Part shown: positions 1 to 11,239 of the stretch, piece by piece
Numbering within the stretch: position 1 is the stretch's first letter
Layout: every line of letters starts with the position of its first letter
Assembly: GCF_000204055.1 (NCBI RefSeq)
Contig: NW_006768774.1
Span: forward strand, 1,816,780 to 1,880,779
Length of the DNA: 64,000 nucleotides
Direction of reading: 5' to 3'
DNA from: Melampsora larici-populina 98AG31
Taxonomy: Eukaryota; Basidiomycota; Pucciniomycetes; Pucciniales; Melampsoraceae
The notes under the pieces: generated by a model
Databases searched by the model: none
What the model was told of the DNA's origin: nothing
What the model saw: the letters and a program-made list of their open reading frames with translations, nothing else
Program-made: the position numbers and the translations under genes

Positions 1-44
1 TTTCAATCCACCTCGCTTGTCTTCTACTCAAGTGTTCGTATGTT

Positions 45-3000
45 TCAGTGAGTGTACGTCAAGGAGTGATGGTCGCTCATTATGTTAATCTTCATACCTA
101 ACAGCAGCATTCTCCACTTGTGCAGCGCATGTATGACTGCCAATAATTCTTGCTCATGTACCGGATAATTTCGTTCCGCTGGCGTCATTTGTCGTGATTC
201 ATATGCGATAGGTGATGCACGTTTCCATTCTTTTCCTTGAAATAACGCCGCCCCGAGGCCATGTCCGCTTGCGTCAGTGAATAACCAAAGAGGGTCGTCG
301 GAATCAAAATCTATATTTTTTAAATAAGGTAATGAAGTCATAAGGCGTTTGATATTAGTGAATGCATTATCTTCAGCTTGTCCCCATTTAAAACTGGCCG
401 GGTCAAGTTTTGTGCTCGTTAACGGTGTTAGTTTGTTGACATGTTTTTCTAGCCCCCAGATGAATTTTTTCATCCACTGGACTGTACCCAGGAATTTCTT
501 GATCCCTTTTGCTGACTTCGGTGTTTTCCAATTCAACACTTGTTCTATTTTTTCATTATCTGCTCTAATACCGTTGGCTGAAATCCAATGTCCTAAAAAC
601 TTAATCTCATCTTTAAACAACTTCGTTTTCTTCTTACTGCAATAAAGATTTGCTTCTCGTAACTTCTGAAGCACCATGCGTGTGTGCACCGCATGTTCTT
701 CCGGCGAATTCGAAAAGACCACGATGTCGTCAAGATATACAACACAGATGGAGCTCAATAGTTCACCTAATGCTTCTTCCAATCTCCCTTGATGAGTGCT
801 TGGTGCATTGGTGAGCCCCATCGGCATCACACACCATTTGTAAAGGCCCCATGGTGTCTGTACTGCTGTTAAGGGGATGTCAGCCTCTCTCATTAGAGTT
901 TGAAAGAAGGCGTTGGTGAGATCGATGATTGAAAAAAATTTTCCAGAAGCTACCAGCCTGACCAACCTGTCGACATTTGGTAGTGGTGCGCGGTCCCTCA
1001 CGGTCAGGCTGTTCAAGACACGGTAATCACATACCCATCTCGGAAGTTCGGAAGGGTCCTTCTTCGGTATAATTAAGCTTGGTGACGCGTACTGACTAGT
1101 TGATCGTCGGATTCTCCCAGCTGCAAGGTGCTGGTCGACCAGTTTTTTCCACGCATTCATGTGTTTTGGCGGGTAGTTGTACTGCTTTTCGTTGATAATT
1201 GCATTGGGGTCTTTTAAAATGATTTTGTGTCGTATTCTTGAGCTTTCATTCTGCAACTTCTCAGGGAAAGATCCGTCTACAAACAATCCTTCCTCCTCTG
1301 CTTCATCCGATACCGCTGGTATGTCTGCAGGAAATAAGTCATGAAACTCCTCAAACATCTCCACTTCCAGTCTCTCTTTCTCACTTAAAATCACATGATT
1401 CTCTCGCTCACTCAGCTTCTTCTCCCAGCTCGTATCATACTCTCTCCGAGGCTCAGTGATGCGCGGAATCGAAACTTGGTTAAGTCTTTCATTTAATTCT
1501 TTTAAAACTCGATAATCAAAGATTTTCATTCCAGTACGTTCACATACAATAGCTCTTTGGTGAATAGAAACAGAAAGTTGAAAAATATTAAAGAATGGCG
1601 TCCCCAGTATCATATCAAAATCACCTCCCACATCCCCCAGCTTGCAATATGTCCGATCAAAGCTTTTACCCGAAGTAGGTTCCAGCAAATCGAACGTGGT
1701 AAAGTGAGTTAGGGATGGTGCCGGTGAGTCGGTGTTGACGGCTAGGCTAAGCTGTGTAGGTCGCACTAATTTTCGCTTTCGCAGCTTAAAACGCTCGACC
1801 GCCTGTTCTGTAATTAGGTTGACCTCAGCACCAGGGTCAGCCAGGGCTTTCAATTTCATGCCACGATATTCGAATTCAATGATAACGCGCGGGGGTTTTG
1901 GAGATTCAACGCACCCTTCTTCTTCTGCCAGGTCGAGTTCCTCATCTAACGCTTGTAGTGCAGCAACCGAGGCCTCGTCCAATTCTGGAAACTCTGAAGC
2001 TGCCGCTGCTCGAGCATAAGAAGGTCCTGGTCGTCCTGCCGGGGGCTGAGTAGCTCGTCCCGCTGAGGACTGACTAGATAAAGGAGAGGATCGTGCTCGA
2101 GGAGGGACATAGTTGGCTGGTTTCGGTGGCGCTACGTAGCCTGGAGGAAATCGAACCTTCTCTCTGACATACGGACCTTTACATGCCCTGTACTCACTGC
2201 CGCAGTATCCTTTGCAGAAATGACACTGCCCAATCGAGTCGCGGTAAGAATGAATCTTCCAGTTGAACTCTTCATCACTTAATCGAACTGAAGTACTAGG
2301 ATTGGCGATTCTGGAGCGATTTTGCGACGTATTTTGAATGTACGACGGTGCAGTGGGTCTAGTCCTCTTGATGATAGCGTGAGAGGCAACCAAGGAAGCA
2401 TATAAGGTTTCACACTGATTTTCGAAGGTGGAATAAGTGAAGTCCTTGGTCTGTCTTGAGAACCCCCAGAGTTTAACAGCGGTCTTTAGTTCTTCAACCA
2501 TTCCATATTCTACAAAGGTCGCTAATTGATGATCGTTTATGGTGATCGTGTGGAAGTTAATTAAGATCTGAATTCCACGAGCTCTGGAACTATAAGTGAT
2601 AAAGTCCTCGTACGGCGACATCTTCAGATGTTGGGCTTTTTCAAAGAGCCGACTGTTCCAATCGCTGGGTAGGCAGGAATCAAAAAGTTGAACGAGAAAT
2701 TCTTTCCAGGTACCTTTGATAAAGCGATCAAAACCGCCTTCATAGAAAGCGTGGGCGTTCGGTTCCTCAAGAAAATTCCCAACTAGCGTGATTCTATCTT
2801 TATCCAATATGACACCTTTGGTGCGGAAGAACGTCTTCAGAGACGAGTACCATAAAAGAAATGGTTCTGATTCTCGGTAAGGCCCTTTGTATACGGGTCC
2901 GTCTGATGTTCGGAATTTCGTGAGATCAATTCCTCCGTCAGACTTAGATTCCTCTGGCATAGAAGTCGACTGAGATGAATCCTTTGGGATAAGTAACTTC

Positions 3001-3440
3001 GTCATGAGGTCCTCGAATTTCTCCATTCGGCGATTACTAGCAATTTGAGATTCGACGATCGCCTTCATAAGGTCCGAGTCCGCGTTGCTCGACGTGGTTT
3101 GTTGTTCTGGCATCTTCGGAAAAGGTGTACTGGACGTGTTCTTGCGCGTAGGAGATGGCGGTAAGGATGAAAGCGGGGAAGACTCGTCGGATTCTGGCAA
3201 GGGTGGTAGGTTGTGACGATTGACACGAGCTTGGACTGGTGTAACTGGCGGTACGAAATCTGTACGACTTCTCGATGGCGTAACTGGCGGTGCGCTTTGC
3301 GCTGCGGCTTGTCTGGCGGTGCTGGCGTCTAGTTTAGAGAGTCGTATTTCGCGACGATTAGCTCGGATGATAGCTTCGGGGTCTGGCAAGGGTACTGGCG
3401 GGCCTTTCTGAGTAGGTTGAGATGATTGTTGTCTACTCAT
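45..3440 (-). CDS. Gag-Pol polyprotein, frameshifted in RNase H
   Basis: A single 1131-residue frame starts at the ATG at 3440. It runs through a Gag-like N-terminus rich in Pro/Ser/Arg, a Cys-rich knuckle-like stretch (CHFC, then two more Cys, near residues 402-420), an aspartic protease motif DPGA (about residue 535, Pro where Ser/Thr is usual), reverse transcriptase with the YLDD active site (about residue 902) and the start of RNase H with TDAS (about residue 1053). It stops shortly after DHHSLTY. Immediately past that stop, one of the other frames reads HLSRRQARWIE, the conserved RNase H continuation, so one small indel breaks the frame near position 45. Gag and Pol share one frame with no visible recoding site. 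The copy is therefore nearly intact but defective. The reverse transcriptase assignment is secure; the Gag boundary is not. Confidence 0.9.
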   Translation of the reverse strand: MSRQQSSQPTQKGPPVPLPDPEAIIRANRREIRLSKLDASTARQAAAQSAPPVTPSRSRTDFVPPVTPVQARVNRHNLPPLPESDESSPLSSLPPSPTRKNTSSTPFPKMPEQQTTSSNADSDLMKAIVESQIASNRRMEKFEDLMTKLLIPKDSSQSTSMPEESKSDGGIDLTKFRTSDGPVYKGPYRESEPFLLWYSSLKTFFRTKGVILDKDRITLVGNFLEEPNAHAFYEGGFDRFIKGTWKEFLVQLFDSCLPSDWNSRLFEKAQHLKMSPYEDFITYSSRARGIQILINFHTITINDHQLATFVEYGMVEELKTAVKLWGFSRQTKDFTYSTFENQCETLYASLVASHAIIKRTRPTAPSYIQNTSQNRSRIANPSTSVRLSDEEFNWKIHSYRDSIGQCHFCKGYCGSEYRACKGPYVREKVRFPPGYVAPPKPANYVPPRARSSPLSSQSSAGRATQPPAGRPGPSYARAAAASEFPELDEASVAALQALDEELDLAEEEGCVESPKPPRVIIEFEYRGMKLKALADPGAEVNLITEQAVERFKLRKRKLVRPTQLSLAVNTDSPAPSLTHFTTFDLLEPTSGKSFDRTYCKLGDVGGDFDMILGTPFFNIFQLSVSIHQRAIVCERTGMKIFDYRVLKELNERLNQVSIPRITEPRREYDTSWEKKLSERENHVILSEKERLEVEMFEEFHDLFPADIPAVSDEAEEEGLFVDGSFPEKLQNESSRIRHKIILKDPNAIINEKQYNYPPKHMNAWKKLVDQHLAAGRIRRSTSQYASPSLIIPKKDPSELPRWVCDYRVLNSLTVRDRAPLPNVDRLVRLVASGKFFSIIDLTNAFFQTLMREADIPLTAVQTPWGLYKWCVMPMGLTNAPSTHQGRLEEALGELLSSICVVYLDDIVVFSNSPEEHAVHTRMVLQKLREANLYCSKKKTKLFKDEIKFLGHWISANGIRADNEKIEQVLNWKTPKSAKGIKKFLGTVQWMKKFIWGLEKHVNKLTPLTSTKLDPASFKWGQAEDNAFTNIKRLMTSLPYLKNIDFDSDDPLWLFTDASGHGLGAALFQGKEWKRASPIAYESRQMTPAERNYPVHEQELLAVIHALHKWRMLLLGMKINIMSDHHSLTYTH

Positions 3441-4193
3441 GCACGCCGATCGTTGTGGGGTAGTGGTGAGAGAATTGAGAAAGTAACGTCCACAATGTAT
3501 ATTAAGTCAATACAGTCGTGGCGCATTTAAAGTTGAAGTGTTGAAAAAGGTATGAATGAATAGAGGGGTGTTTTGGGTTTTGATTGAATTGATCGATTTC
3601 AGTTAAAGTTTTTTCAATTGAGTCGATCGAACTTTTTGATCTCGGTATGGGTTTGAGAAAAAAAAAGTGTAAGGTTCGTGTTTGAACCTTCACTAGACAC
3701 TTCGGACGGGACGCTGTGAGGCACAGCAGGGGTTTCTAGAACCCAAGAGATCTGATTTTAATTACTAAACCAACGAGAACACAACCTGGTTCCGAAGGAT
3801 AGAGGGCGGTAATCAGTCCCGATATCTCTCTCTACGGACTACACGACTGATAATGAAAGAAAAGAGATAAATGAGAAATGGCCATACCTGGTTCCGAAGG
3901 ATAGAGGGCGGTAATCAGTCCCGATATCTCTAAGGAACCAGTCATCGGATGGAATGACAAACAACTATATAAATGAAATAAGCTTAAGTCTAAGTATTAA
4001 TATTTAGATGTATGTAATGTGATTGTGTAATGACCACAGGTCTTACACCTTGCCTCGTCAGCAAGTCGGAGTTGGCGTTTGGTTGGTCCTCTTGGCATGC
4101 TTGCAAAGGTTTGAAGGTGGTATCAAGGTATCGAGGTATTGAGGTATGGTGGTATGGTGGTAAAGAGGTATTGACCGGTTTGGACGGTCAACA
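3441..4193 (-). repeat. Candidate 5' LTR plus untranslated leader
   Basis: This non-coding DNA lies upstream of Gag-Pol. It contains a TATA-like stretch on the minus strand near 3965-3975, a 46-bp direct duplication and a run of GGTAT-type simple repeat at about 4110-4170. Exact LTR ends cannot be fixed with only one LTR visible. Confidence 0.4.
3784..3931. repeat. 46-bp direct repeat, two copies
   Basis: Positions 3784-3829 and 3886-3931 carry the same 46 bases, beginning ACCTGGTTCCGAAGG and ending GATATCTCT, separated by 56 bp. They lie in the putative LTR/leader of the gypsy element. They look like an internal enhancer- or packaging-type duplication, but no function can be read from the sequence. 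Confidence 0.9.
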
Positions 4194-5139
4194 CCCTATG
4201 CAAAATTCATATCTCACTTGAGAGATATGCTTATAAAAAAGCTGTATTTAGCCTGTATAAGTTCAAAAAAAAACTTCTGATTTTTCCAATTGGACAAGCT
4301 ATCATGGATCGACTGTAGTTATCATATTGGAATAACACTATAGCAGTGTTGAGAGAAATAAAATTGTGCTTTTGAGTTAAAATATGTGTGCTTTTGATCC
4401 TTCAAAGCTGCTTTTCTCTGGTGCCTTATCAGTACTCAACTCAACAGAGTTTCCATTTCTGATTATCTTGTTTTAGAAGGGCAGTCCTTAGACATCTTCT
4501 ACTAGTCATGTATTGGTAGATTGTCCCCTTCACGCTCTGTATAACCCTTGTTGGGTTATAAGTTCTACAGTGGTTTAATTGGATTTTCTGTCATTTTGTT
4601 TCTTATTTCTATTCTGAAGGTCTATTTTTATCATATCAAGAAACACTTCTCTTGAAACTTTCTATTAAATATATTCTAAAATCTTACCTTGATAAAAGGA
4701 ATTCTTCTGCATCAATTTAAGTAATATTAGACTAGCCCTAAGATAGGTGTATAACATACCCATCTGTAGAAGACAACTGAATTCCTAAATATTCAGTGAG
4801 TACATATGTTTGTTGGAAATAAATTAACAAATACCAGCTCAAATTTATCTCAGTAACAAGCATAACTGTGTGCAACAAAGCGGCCACCTTCTAAAAATTT
4901 ACACTGTAAGCTTTCATTCAGTTTCAGCCTGTTTCATAACCTCCTTCATAGACTCAAGCTGACACCCTTCCTTGCTAAACATCAACCTACTCTACAACCA
5001 ATAACCACAAACTGTATATAGCCAATGCAAGAGAGCACTTGTGAAGATATTCCAAGTTTTGTACATGATCAAGTCAATTTTTTTCAGCCACTGGCCCACA
5101 GGGGTGTTCCAGAGACTTTGTGTATGTCAGAAGTGAGAC
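4194..5139. other. Gene-free AT-rich stretch
   Basis: No supported gene, RNA or delimited repeat was found. Short open frames here are not protein-like. Confidence 0.5.
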
Positions 5140-5884
5140 TTCAGCACACTGACAGCCTTCTTGATGAGGTTGAGATCTGGAGAGTAAGTTGGGGGGAGTA
5201 AATAATCCTTATACCTTGTTCTTTTGCCAACTCAGAGATATACCCACTGTGGAGGATACAGGCATCATCAAACACTAACACAGAGTTGCCTTGAGGATAT
5301 GGATTCATGATTGGGAACTCATAAATCAGGAAGTTGCAGGAATGGCAAATGTCACCATTCAAAGATCCCTCAAACATGCCAGTCAATGTTTGAGGAAACC
5401 TTGAAAACCTCTGCAATACCAACTGCCTTCTTGGAAGTCCAGAGCTAAACCCCTACCACAGAAGATCACAGGTAGAAGGGAATAATGTTTCCCCCCGTAA
5501 CTCCATGCTATCTGATTAGTTTGATGTCCTTGTTTGGCATGGCCATACTGCCACCTGAGGAACCTCTCTTAGAGAGCACACTCATATGTAGGATCCATTG
5601 ATCAGCTTCCATACAACAGGCCTTGAGATTTAAAAGATTGAATACGGCATACCTAGGAATACAAGCATGCCAGGTGTCAATGCACCTATTGCATGGAGGA
5701 ATCAGGCTCTTTTTGTGTTGCTTTGGTTGGGATGAACTGTCCAGGCCTTTTTGACAGTCAGATTGAGGAAAATTTTGAGGTATTTGGGAATGGCATTCAG
5801 TGAGACCCAAGTGCCTATTTGACAGAAGAAAGCTTTGCAATACTTGCCAAGGTAGCGTCCTGGGTTACCATTCAGCAACTCCAA
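5140..5884 (-). pseudogene. Tc1/mariner (IS630-type) DDE transposase relic
   Basis: The fragments can be read in order on the minus strand. The upstream part (5884-5702) is a helix-rich N-terminal stretch including NPGRYLGKYCKAF and VSLNAIPKYLK. The downstream part (5422-5141) matches the DDE_3 core: FEGSLNGD, then NPYPQGNSVLVFDDACILHS (second Asp region), then IIYSP. After a one-base frame change at about 5190-5200 the same strand reads PPTYSPDLNLIKKA, the usual third-acid motif, but with Lys where the catalytic Glu belongs. Frameshifts, at least one stop between 5423 and 5507 and the Glu-to-Lys change make it dead. No terminal inverted repeats were located. The superfamily call is firm; the family within it is not. 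Confidence 0.7.
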
Positions 5885-7762
5885 CCTAAAGTCACAATCT
5901 TCATTTGACTAGGGCATAGGCGGGCCCACCCGCTGAAAGTGACTGTGGGTAGTTCAGATTGATAAATGTATGTTGCCACTGAACATTGCCTTCTAAAATG
6001 TTGTAATTTGACAGTATCAGATCACAGATATATTCTTCTGATAAGCTATTGGTATTTACAAAACCTAGGCTTCCTTCTTAAAAGAGCTAGGGATCATCCA
6101 AATGGCAATTTCCTTTAAACATGTTCACTGGCTGAACTCACCTTTAAATATCATCTTAGATGAGTAAAAATGCTTCAAGAGCAGTGAGGATACAAAAACA
6201 ATGTGTAAGTGTTATATCAGGATAGCTTCACTTTTGGCAGGGTAAGCTTTCCATTTGAAATTTAAGATTTTGATATCATCAAAAAAGTAAGATAAGATGA
6301 AGGATACCATGTAGAGAATTAGGACTTATCCTACCTCTTTATAGCTTAACATCTGATTGAAAATCTCATTGTCATTGCCAATGTTTTTATAAATCCTATG
6401 GCCCTAGTAATCACATACAAACCACTTTCAAAAACAACTTGATGGGGAGCATACTTACATAAATGATCTGAAGATTGATAAACAAATGTAGACTTCAATT
6501 GTGATTTTTAATTAATGAGCTTGAAAAACACAAATAACAGAGTGAAATTTTACTTATATTGCTTACCTCAAGCATTCAAATATGAGGACTAATTGAAATA
6601 GCTATCCTAAGGAAAAGCAATTTGCTCATTACATCCAATGATAAGCATAAATTAGTTTTCTTCTCTTCCATTTGGAAAGTTGTTTTCACATCAGATTAGA
6701 GTGATTTGATATGTTTCAATGCCCTCGTCAAATATTGTTTTATGAATTACTATTAATCCTATGATGAGGTTGTGATCCTACTGTCCCTTCTATTTAAAAT
6801 CCAGAGCCCATTCTGTAAGAGCTACTCCAGCTCTTCTAGAGTAAGAGAGGATTGATAGACTGACCAAATCTTCAAGGTATTGACAAAAATCAGCTTTTTG
6901 AGGTCTGATATTAGTGTTGGTTAGCACCCTTCAAAAGCACAAAGACATTGTCACAACACAAATAGTGGCATTGGAAGAGGCGGAAGAATCATGAAATGTA
7001 TCATTGTGCGTTTGAAGCTTTTTGTGATAGATGCTTTCGCCCATGTGAACAATCAGAGATCAGAAATGAGACTTACAATTGAAGAAGGAATGGAAGCTTT
7101 GCAGATGTGTTCCTTTGCAGTAGGACACAATTCTGAGTATTTTGTTTTCTTTCTTTCTCATCGATTTGCCAAGAATTTAGGGACTCAATCATACCAGGGG
7201 TCTATCTTGGCATCAAAGCTTTTTACATAGAGTTGTGTCCATGTTCAACCTGGAAATCTTCTGTTTTGCTTCTGAATGCAACACTTTGGACTCTTGGTTA
7301 CAATTCATCTGCACCAATCCATCTTCAAGATCGAGATTAGTTTAGGATACACATGTAAAATAATAGGTTGCAATCGGGGTGCATGTGCTGGAAGAGTGCT
7401 ATGTATTAGAGATGCATGGAAGATACATGTTGAAGAGTGATTTTTAAAAAGAAAGGATAACATAGTGCTTATTGCTACAGTGGAAGGATTGCAACAATAG
7501 ATTGTAATGTATGTTTTATTAAGAGTGCTATTAGAAAATTGTGTGGAATACATATGGCAGAATTCTTTTTCAAAAGCAAGGGGCATGACAATGGTCTGAA
7601 GGATAAATGCCAATGGTATGTGACACTTTCTGGCGCAATGGCTCATCAGAAAGCCAGGCAAAAAAGGTATAAATATGAGAGCAAAATGAGGGAATCATCA
7701 TTCACTGCTATCCATGGCTACACGTAAGTGAGTTGTAAGTGGGAAGCAGAGAGGATCCTGTG
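5885..7762. other. Gene-free stretch, probably old repeat DNA
   Basis: AT-rich with only short open frames that show no domain or splice-consistent extension. Nothing supportable was seen. Confidence 0.5.
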
Positions 7763-7827
7763 TTCACCCACCCAAAGGCTTAATACCCAGCAATGCTGAA
7801 AGGGTATAGGGCTTTTGGGGGGGTGAA
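7763..7827. repeat. Imperfect inverted repeat (26-nt arms)
   Basis: The arm 7763-7788 (TTCACCCACCCAAAGG...) is nearly the reverse complement of 7802-7827 (...TTTTGGGGGGGTGAA), with a 13-nt loop. It could be a short fold-back element or the end of an old MITE. No target duplication was identified. Confidence 0.6.
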
Positions 7828-8039
7828 TCCGGATTTGAGAATATAAATAACTTAAGGTTCCTCCCTGATGTGTTGCAATTGGCAGGGTTCCAAACCACAG
7901 ATGCCATTTTTGGATACAGCACATGCCATCAATATATGGTGTGTGATGACCTATTAGTTACTGATAGATTATTTATTGCATCCGGATTGTTTTGGAACAC
8001 ATATCTGTATATGTATGAGCAATATGTAGATTGTTTCAG

Positions 8040-8085
8040 GCGTTGTTAGGCTAGTGGTAAACTGGGGCTTTGCCATTGGCATTTA

Positions 8086-8116
<31 letters not shown>

Positions 8117-8118
8117 GA
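8040..8118 (+). tRNA. tRNA-Gly(GCC)-like gene with an 8-nt intron, or recent tRNA pseudogene
   Basis: The T arm is perfect (AGGGG TTCGACT CCCCT, 8094-8110) and supplies a consensus B box. Six of seven acceptor pairs form (8041-8046 with 8111-8116); the first pair is G:G (8040/8117). Anticodon stem 8065-8069 pairs with 8085-8089. The loop is 15 nt, which fits anticodon GCC (8072-8074) followed by an 8-nt intron (8076-8083) at the canonical site after position 37. The D stem has one mismatch and the A box one deviation. A TTTT Pol III stop lies at about 8154. The G:G end pair and weak D arm leave open a pseudogene or tRNA-derived SINE head. Confidence 0.6.
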
Positions 8119-8284
8119 ATACCATCCAATATCCCCTAAGGAGTTGCAGTTCACTTTTGCCAGCCTCAAAAGTGGTTTGAACATGTTGCCTCACTGGTAT
8201 GCCCTTTTTTGGTTAATAGTGATAAATATCCAAGGTATGAATTCCACCAACATTCCACCCAAAGCAGTGATCCCCTTTTAGCCT

Positions 8285-8310
8285 TATAGTGGGTGGAGCA
8301 CCCCACTATA
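8285..8310. repeat. Short perfect hairpin
   Basis: TATAGTGGG (8285-8293) is the exact reverse complement of CCCACTATA (8302-8310), with an 8-nt loop. A further CCCCACATAGTGG lies just downstream (about 8330-8342). It may be a transposon remnant. Confidence 0.6.
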
Positions 8311-8579
8311 GCTATTTTCAAACCCTACCCCACATAGTGGTTTAACTATGCGCACTGTATAATGAAATATTGCCGTGCTATGCTGTGCCATAGCTCCTCA
8401 GAGCGTGATTGTGCATCTTAGCACCCTAGCACCTCAGAGTGCTGTATTACAGCTCTCAGACTCATCTGACATTGTATTACAGTCATCTAATTCCATTCTG
8501 TCAATGATTCCTTCAACGCCTCCATCTCAGCTCATCTACATCTTCAATCAGTGATTTCTACATTGAATGACCGCCTGGC

Positions 8580-10787
8580 CCCCACACAAATGAAAATTCT
8601 ACTGATTCCACCTCCACAAAGAATTCTCTGACAATTCCACCTTTACCAATGCTCATGTTTCCAATCCAATTGGAACCTTTGACTCCATTGCTAAAAGGTC
8701 CTCAAGGTGAGTTCCTTTTTATCTCTTTTGCCTGATTTTTTGTCATTCATCAATCAAATAGATCAATCTCTTTTTCCTAACTCATACTAATTCCTTTTTC
8801 TTTCATCTCATCCCATTTATTGTTTCCCAAATATGTAGATTATTGTTACAACCCTGTGGTTCTTCATTCACTCATGACTCCATTTGTCCTTGATGCTTAA
8901 AACTAAACCCAAACTACATTGCAGGTTGTGTCCAGTACCCTTGCTTTACCTACTAGTACTAGTACCGTGATGTCAACTTGAACCCTTTGTACATGTAGCC
9001 CTGTCCACCCTTGCCCTGGTTTTGTCACACAGTGTCCAGACTTGCAACAAGCTCTTCATTTACCATCTTATGCTGAAGAATCCAATGGCAAAGACCATCA
9101 ATATGAAACTGTGTTTGTCAACCAAACCTGAAGAAAAGGGCCCCCCAAAACAGAAAAAGTTCAACCTCTTGCGATTAAATTTGTCTCAAACTATTTCAGC
9201 TCCTGTGGAGAAGAAAAAGAAACTTATGGTACAGGAGGTACATTATTTTATCATCTTTCTTGTTTTGTTCCATTTTTATATTACCTCTGACTCTTTTCTA
9301 TTGATTGTATTCATCCTTCATTCCTTTTCAAGGGACTATGATGTCCCCAATGGAGTCAATGTCAATCAATACTCTGACATCAAGGTTGTTTAGCCTCCAA
9401 GTGTCAAGTGTGAACCTGGAAGGGTAGCCAATTTATTGGTTTAATTGAGGAACCTGTTCATTTGAAGGGCACAGTGAGTTTCAATCTTCTTTCATCTCAT
9501 ATCTGATTTGGTCTCAATAATCATTTATTCATCAATCTTAATAATTTATTAACATTATGACCTGCTTAGACTGGTGATGATCCTTGTAGGTACAAGTGCC
9601 ATTACTTTCAAGGTTACTTTGTATCAGAGAGACATAGCTACTTCAATTTATATTCCCATTGAGACAGCTCCAAGCATCAACCAGCCTGAGAATATTGACA
9701 TATTGTCATTGCTCAAGGCCAGGATCTGCCTTGATCTTGGAAACAACAGAAAGACAAGTTTGTTTGAGTGGGATCCTCTAACCCAAAGGTCACTTGTGAT
9801 TCATTTCTTGATCAATCCACTTTCAGTGTGGAGCTTTTCACTACGGTATTAGTCTTATCCTCTGCCATGCCCTCCCCTTTTCATGTTTCAATAATCCTGC
9901 CCTTTGAGCTGTGTTCAAACTTTCAAACCATTCAGCCAATCTCTGAGGGACCACATGGGCCACCAAAACTGCCAAAGCTATCTACGAAGAACTCTCTGCC
10001 ATAATGATTTAAAAGCTTCAGGGATGTATAATCATTCTCATACTATCCTTTGATTCTTTGTACCCCTTGATACTTACTGATTCTGTGTGTTACAGTCAAA
10101 CAAAAGTAGGTTTTGTCTTATTTACAACACTCAATTCTTTAGGTATGATTGCTGGTCACACCAAGCCTACCACTTTACCAGGTGTTACCTTACCTACCAC
10201 CACAATGACACTGAACAAGCGTGATAAAGACATTCAATTTAACTCTTCTGAATATTCTCAAGGCAATCTTGATTCTGATGACAAACCATTGGATTGCAAA
10301 ACTTCTGGCAACAGCTCTGAAAATGATCAATCTAAACCTGTCTCTAAGGTGGCTCTTGCAGTTTGCAAGGCAAATATACCCTTTTAATTTTAATAGTACA
10401 GCCTCAGATTACATTTTGATATATTATCCTTACCTTTACGCCAAGAAGTTCAGTGGCATATGCACCAGAGTTTTGGCAAGACTACAAGAATCTATTGAAA
10501 AGACTGAACAATTGCAATACACAGGCCAATCACCCATCTCCGGCTGGGGAGTTCAATGTAACATCAACATTGATTACCTCAAAATTTGAGCAACACATCA
10601 AATGTAAGGACAATCAGCTCAATCCTCTCTTGATTTATGTTTTGTTAATCCTGCTCAACTTTTAGGTTGTTGATGCAATCCTTCTCAGTGATTGGAAAAC
10701 TTGATATTTTCAAGGATTACATATAAGGAGCAAGGAATGGGATGCAATTGAGATACTTGTCAAACCCCTCCAGGTATGATTTCATAT
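8580..10787 (+). pseudogene. Decayed multi-exon locus, 5' part (interrupted by the MULE)
   Basis: Short open stretches with protein-like composition (for example 9110-9235, 9330-9390, 9574-9850, 10140-10385, 10450-10620) are separated by apparent introns with GTGAGT or GTATGA starts and pyrimidine-rich ends. No complete frame can be assembled and no domain is recognisable. The last piece ends CTCCAG followed by GTATGATTTC at about 10773, a good splice donor, and the MULE begins 22 bp later. It could be a cryptic element of a repeated family or a broken host gene. Confidence 0.35.
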
Positions 10788-10795
10788 TTTTTATT
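10788..10795. repeat. Target-site duplication, left copy
   Basis: TTTTTATT lies directly outside the left terminal inverted repeat and is repeated exactly at 16115-16122 outside the right one. Eight bases falls in the 8-11 bp range known for Mutator-like elements. Confidence 0.85.
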
Positions 10796-10838
10796 GGATC
10801 CCACTATTTAGCGCCCGGCTACAAGATACCCGGCGCCC
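10796..10838 (+). repeat. MULE left terminal inverted repeat
   Basis: The first 23 bases match the inverse of the right end exactly. The remaining 20 differ from it by four substitutions and one indel, then agree again on GGCGCCC. Confidence 0.9.
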
Positions 10839-11239
10839 CCTTTTTTTGGGGCATTACCCGAGCTACCCGAGAGAGCCCGACAACCTTTGGCTGTAGTCGG
10901 ACCATCAAACAAGCTCACGTGGGCGCGTTCTCATGAGAAAGGCCCCCTTTGAGCCCTTTCTTCCTTGCTTTACGCCCTTGTTTGGTCACAATAGGGCGTA
11001 GACACAAAGAAAACTTTGCGCAAGGGCTCTCCCTTCGTGATACGCCCGGACCGGCCCGTGAGCACACAGAGCTGCATATAAAGGACTCAAGTGAACCTTG
11101 TGGAATCCTTCCCTCATCCGTTTTTTTCCCATCCACCATCTAATCACCGCACCTTCATCAGTTCAAAACCCCGGATCCACCTTCCATTCATTCCATACAG
11201 ACTACAAAGTTTTCAGATCTCTATCTGCCCCACAGTCAG

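Larger units (their letters stand above)
1..4193 (-). mobile_element. Ty3/gypsy LTR retrotransposon, 5' part (3' part outside window)
   Basis: Reading right to left, this holds a candidate 5' LTR and leader, then a Gag-Protease-RT-RNase H open frame that runs off toward the left edge. Integrase and the 3' LTR would lie outside. The outer boundary at 4193 is only a guess: on the minus strand a TGTTGACCG start typical of gypsy LTRs begins there. No second LTR is in the window to confirm it, and no convincing tRNA primer-binding site was found. Domain order RT-RNase H with YLDD, and no integrase before RT, supports Ty3/gypsy rather than Ty1/copia. Confidence 0.75.

Noticed and set aside
3441..3780. 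Primer-binding site for the gypsy element
   Set aside because: No stretch beginning TGG matched a recognisable tRNA 3' end.
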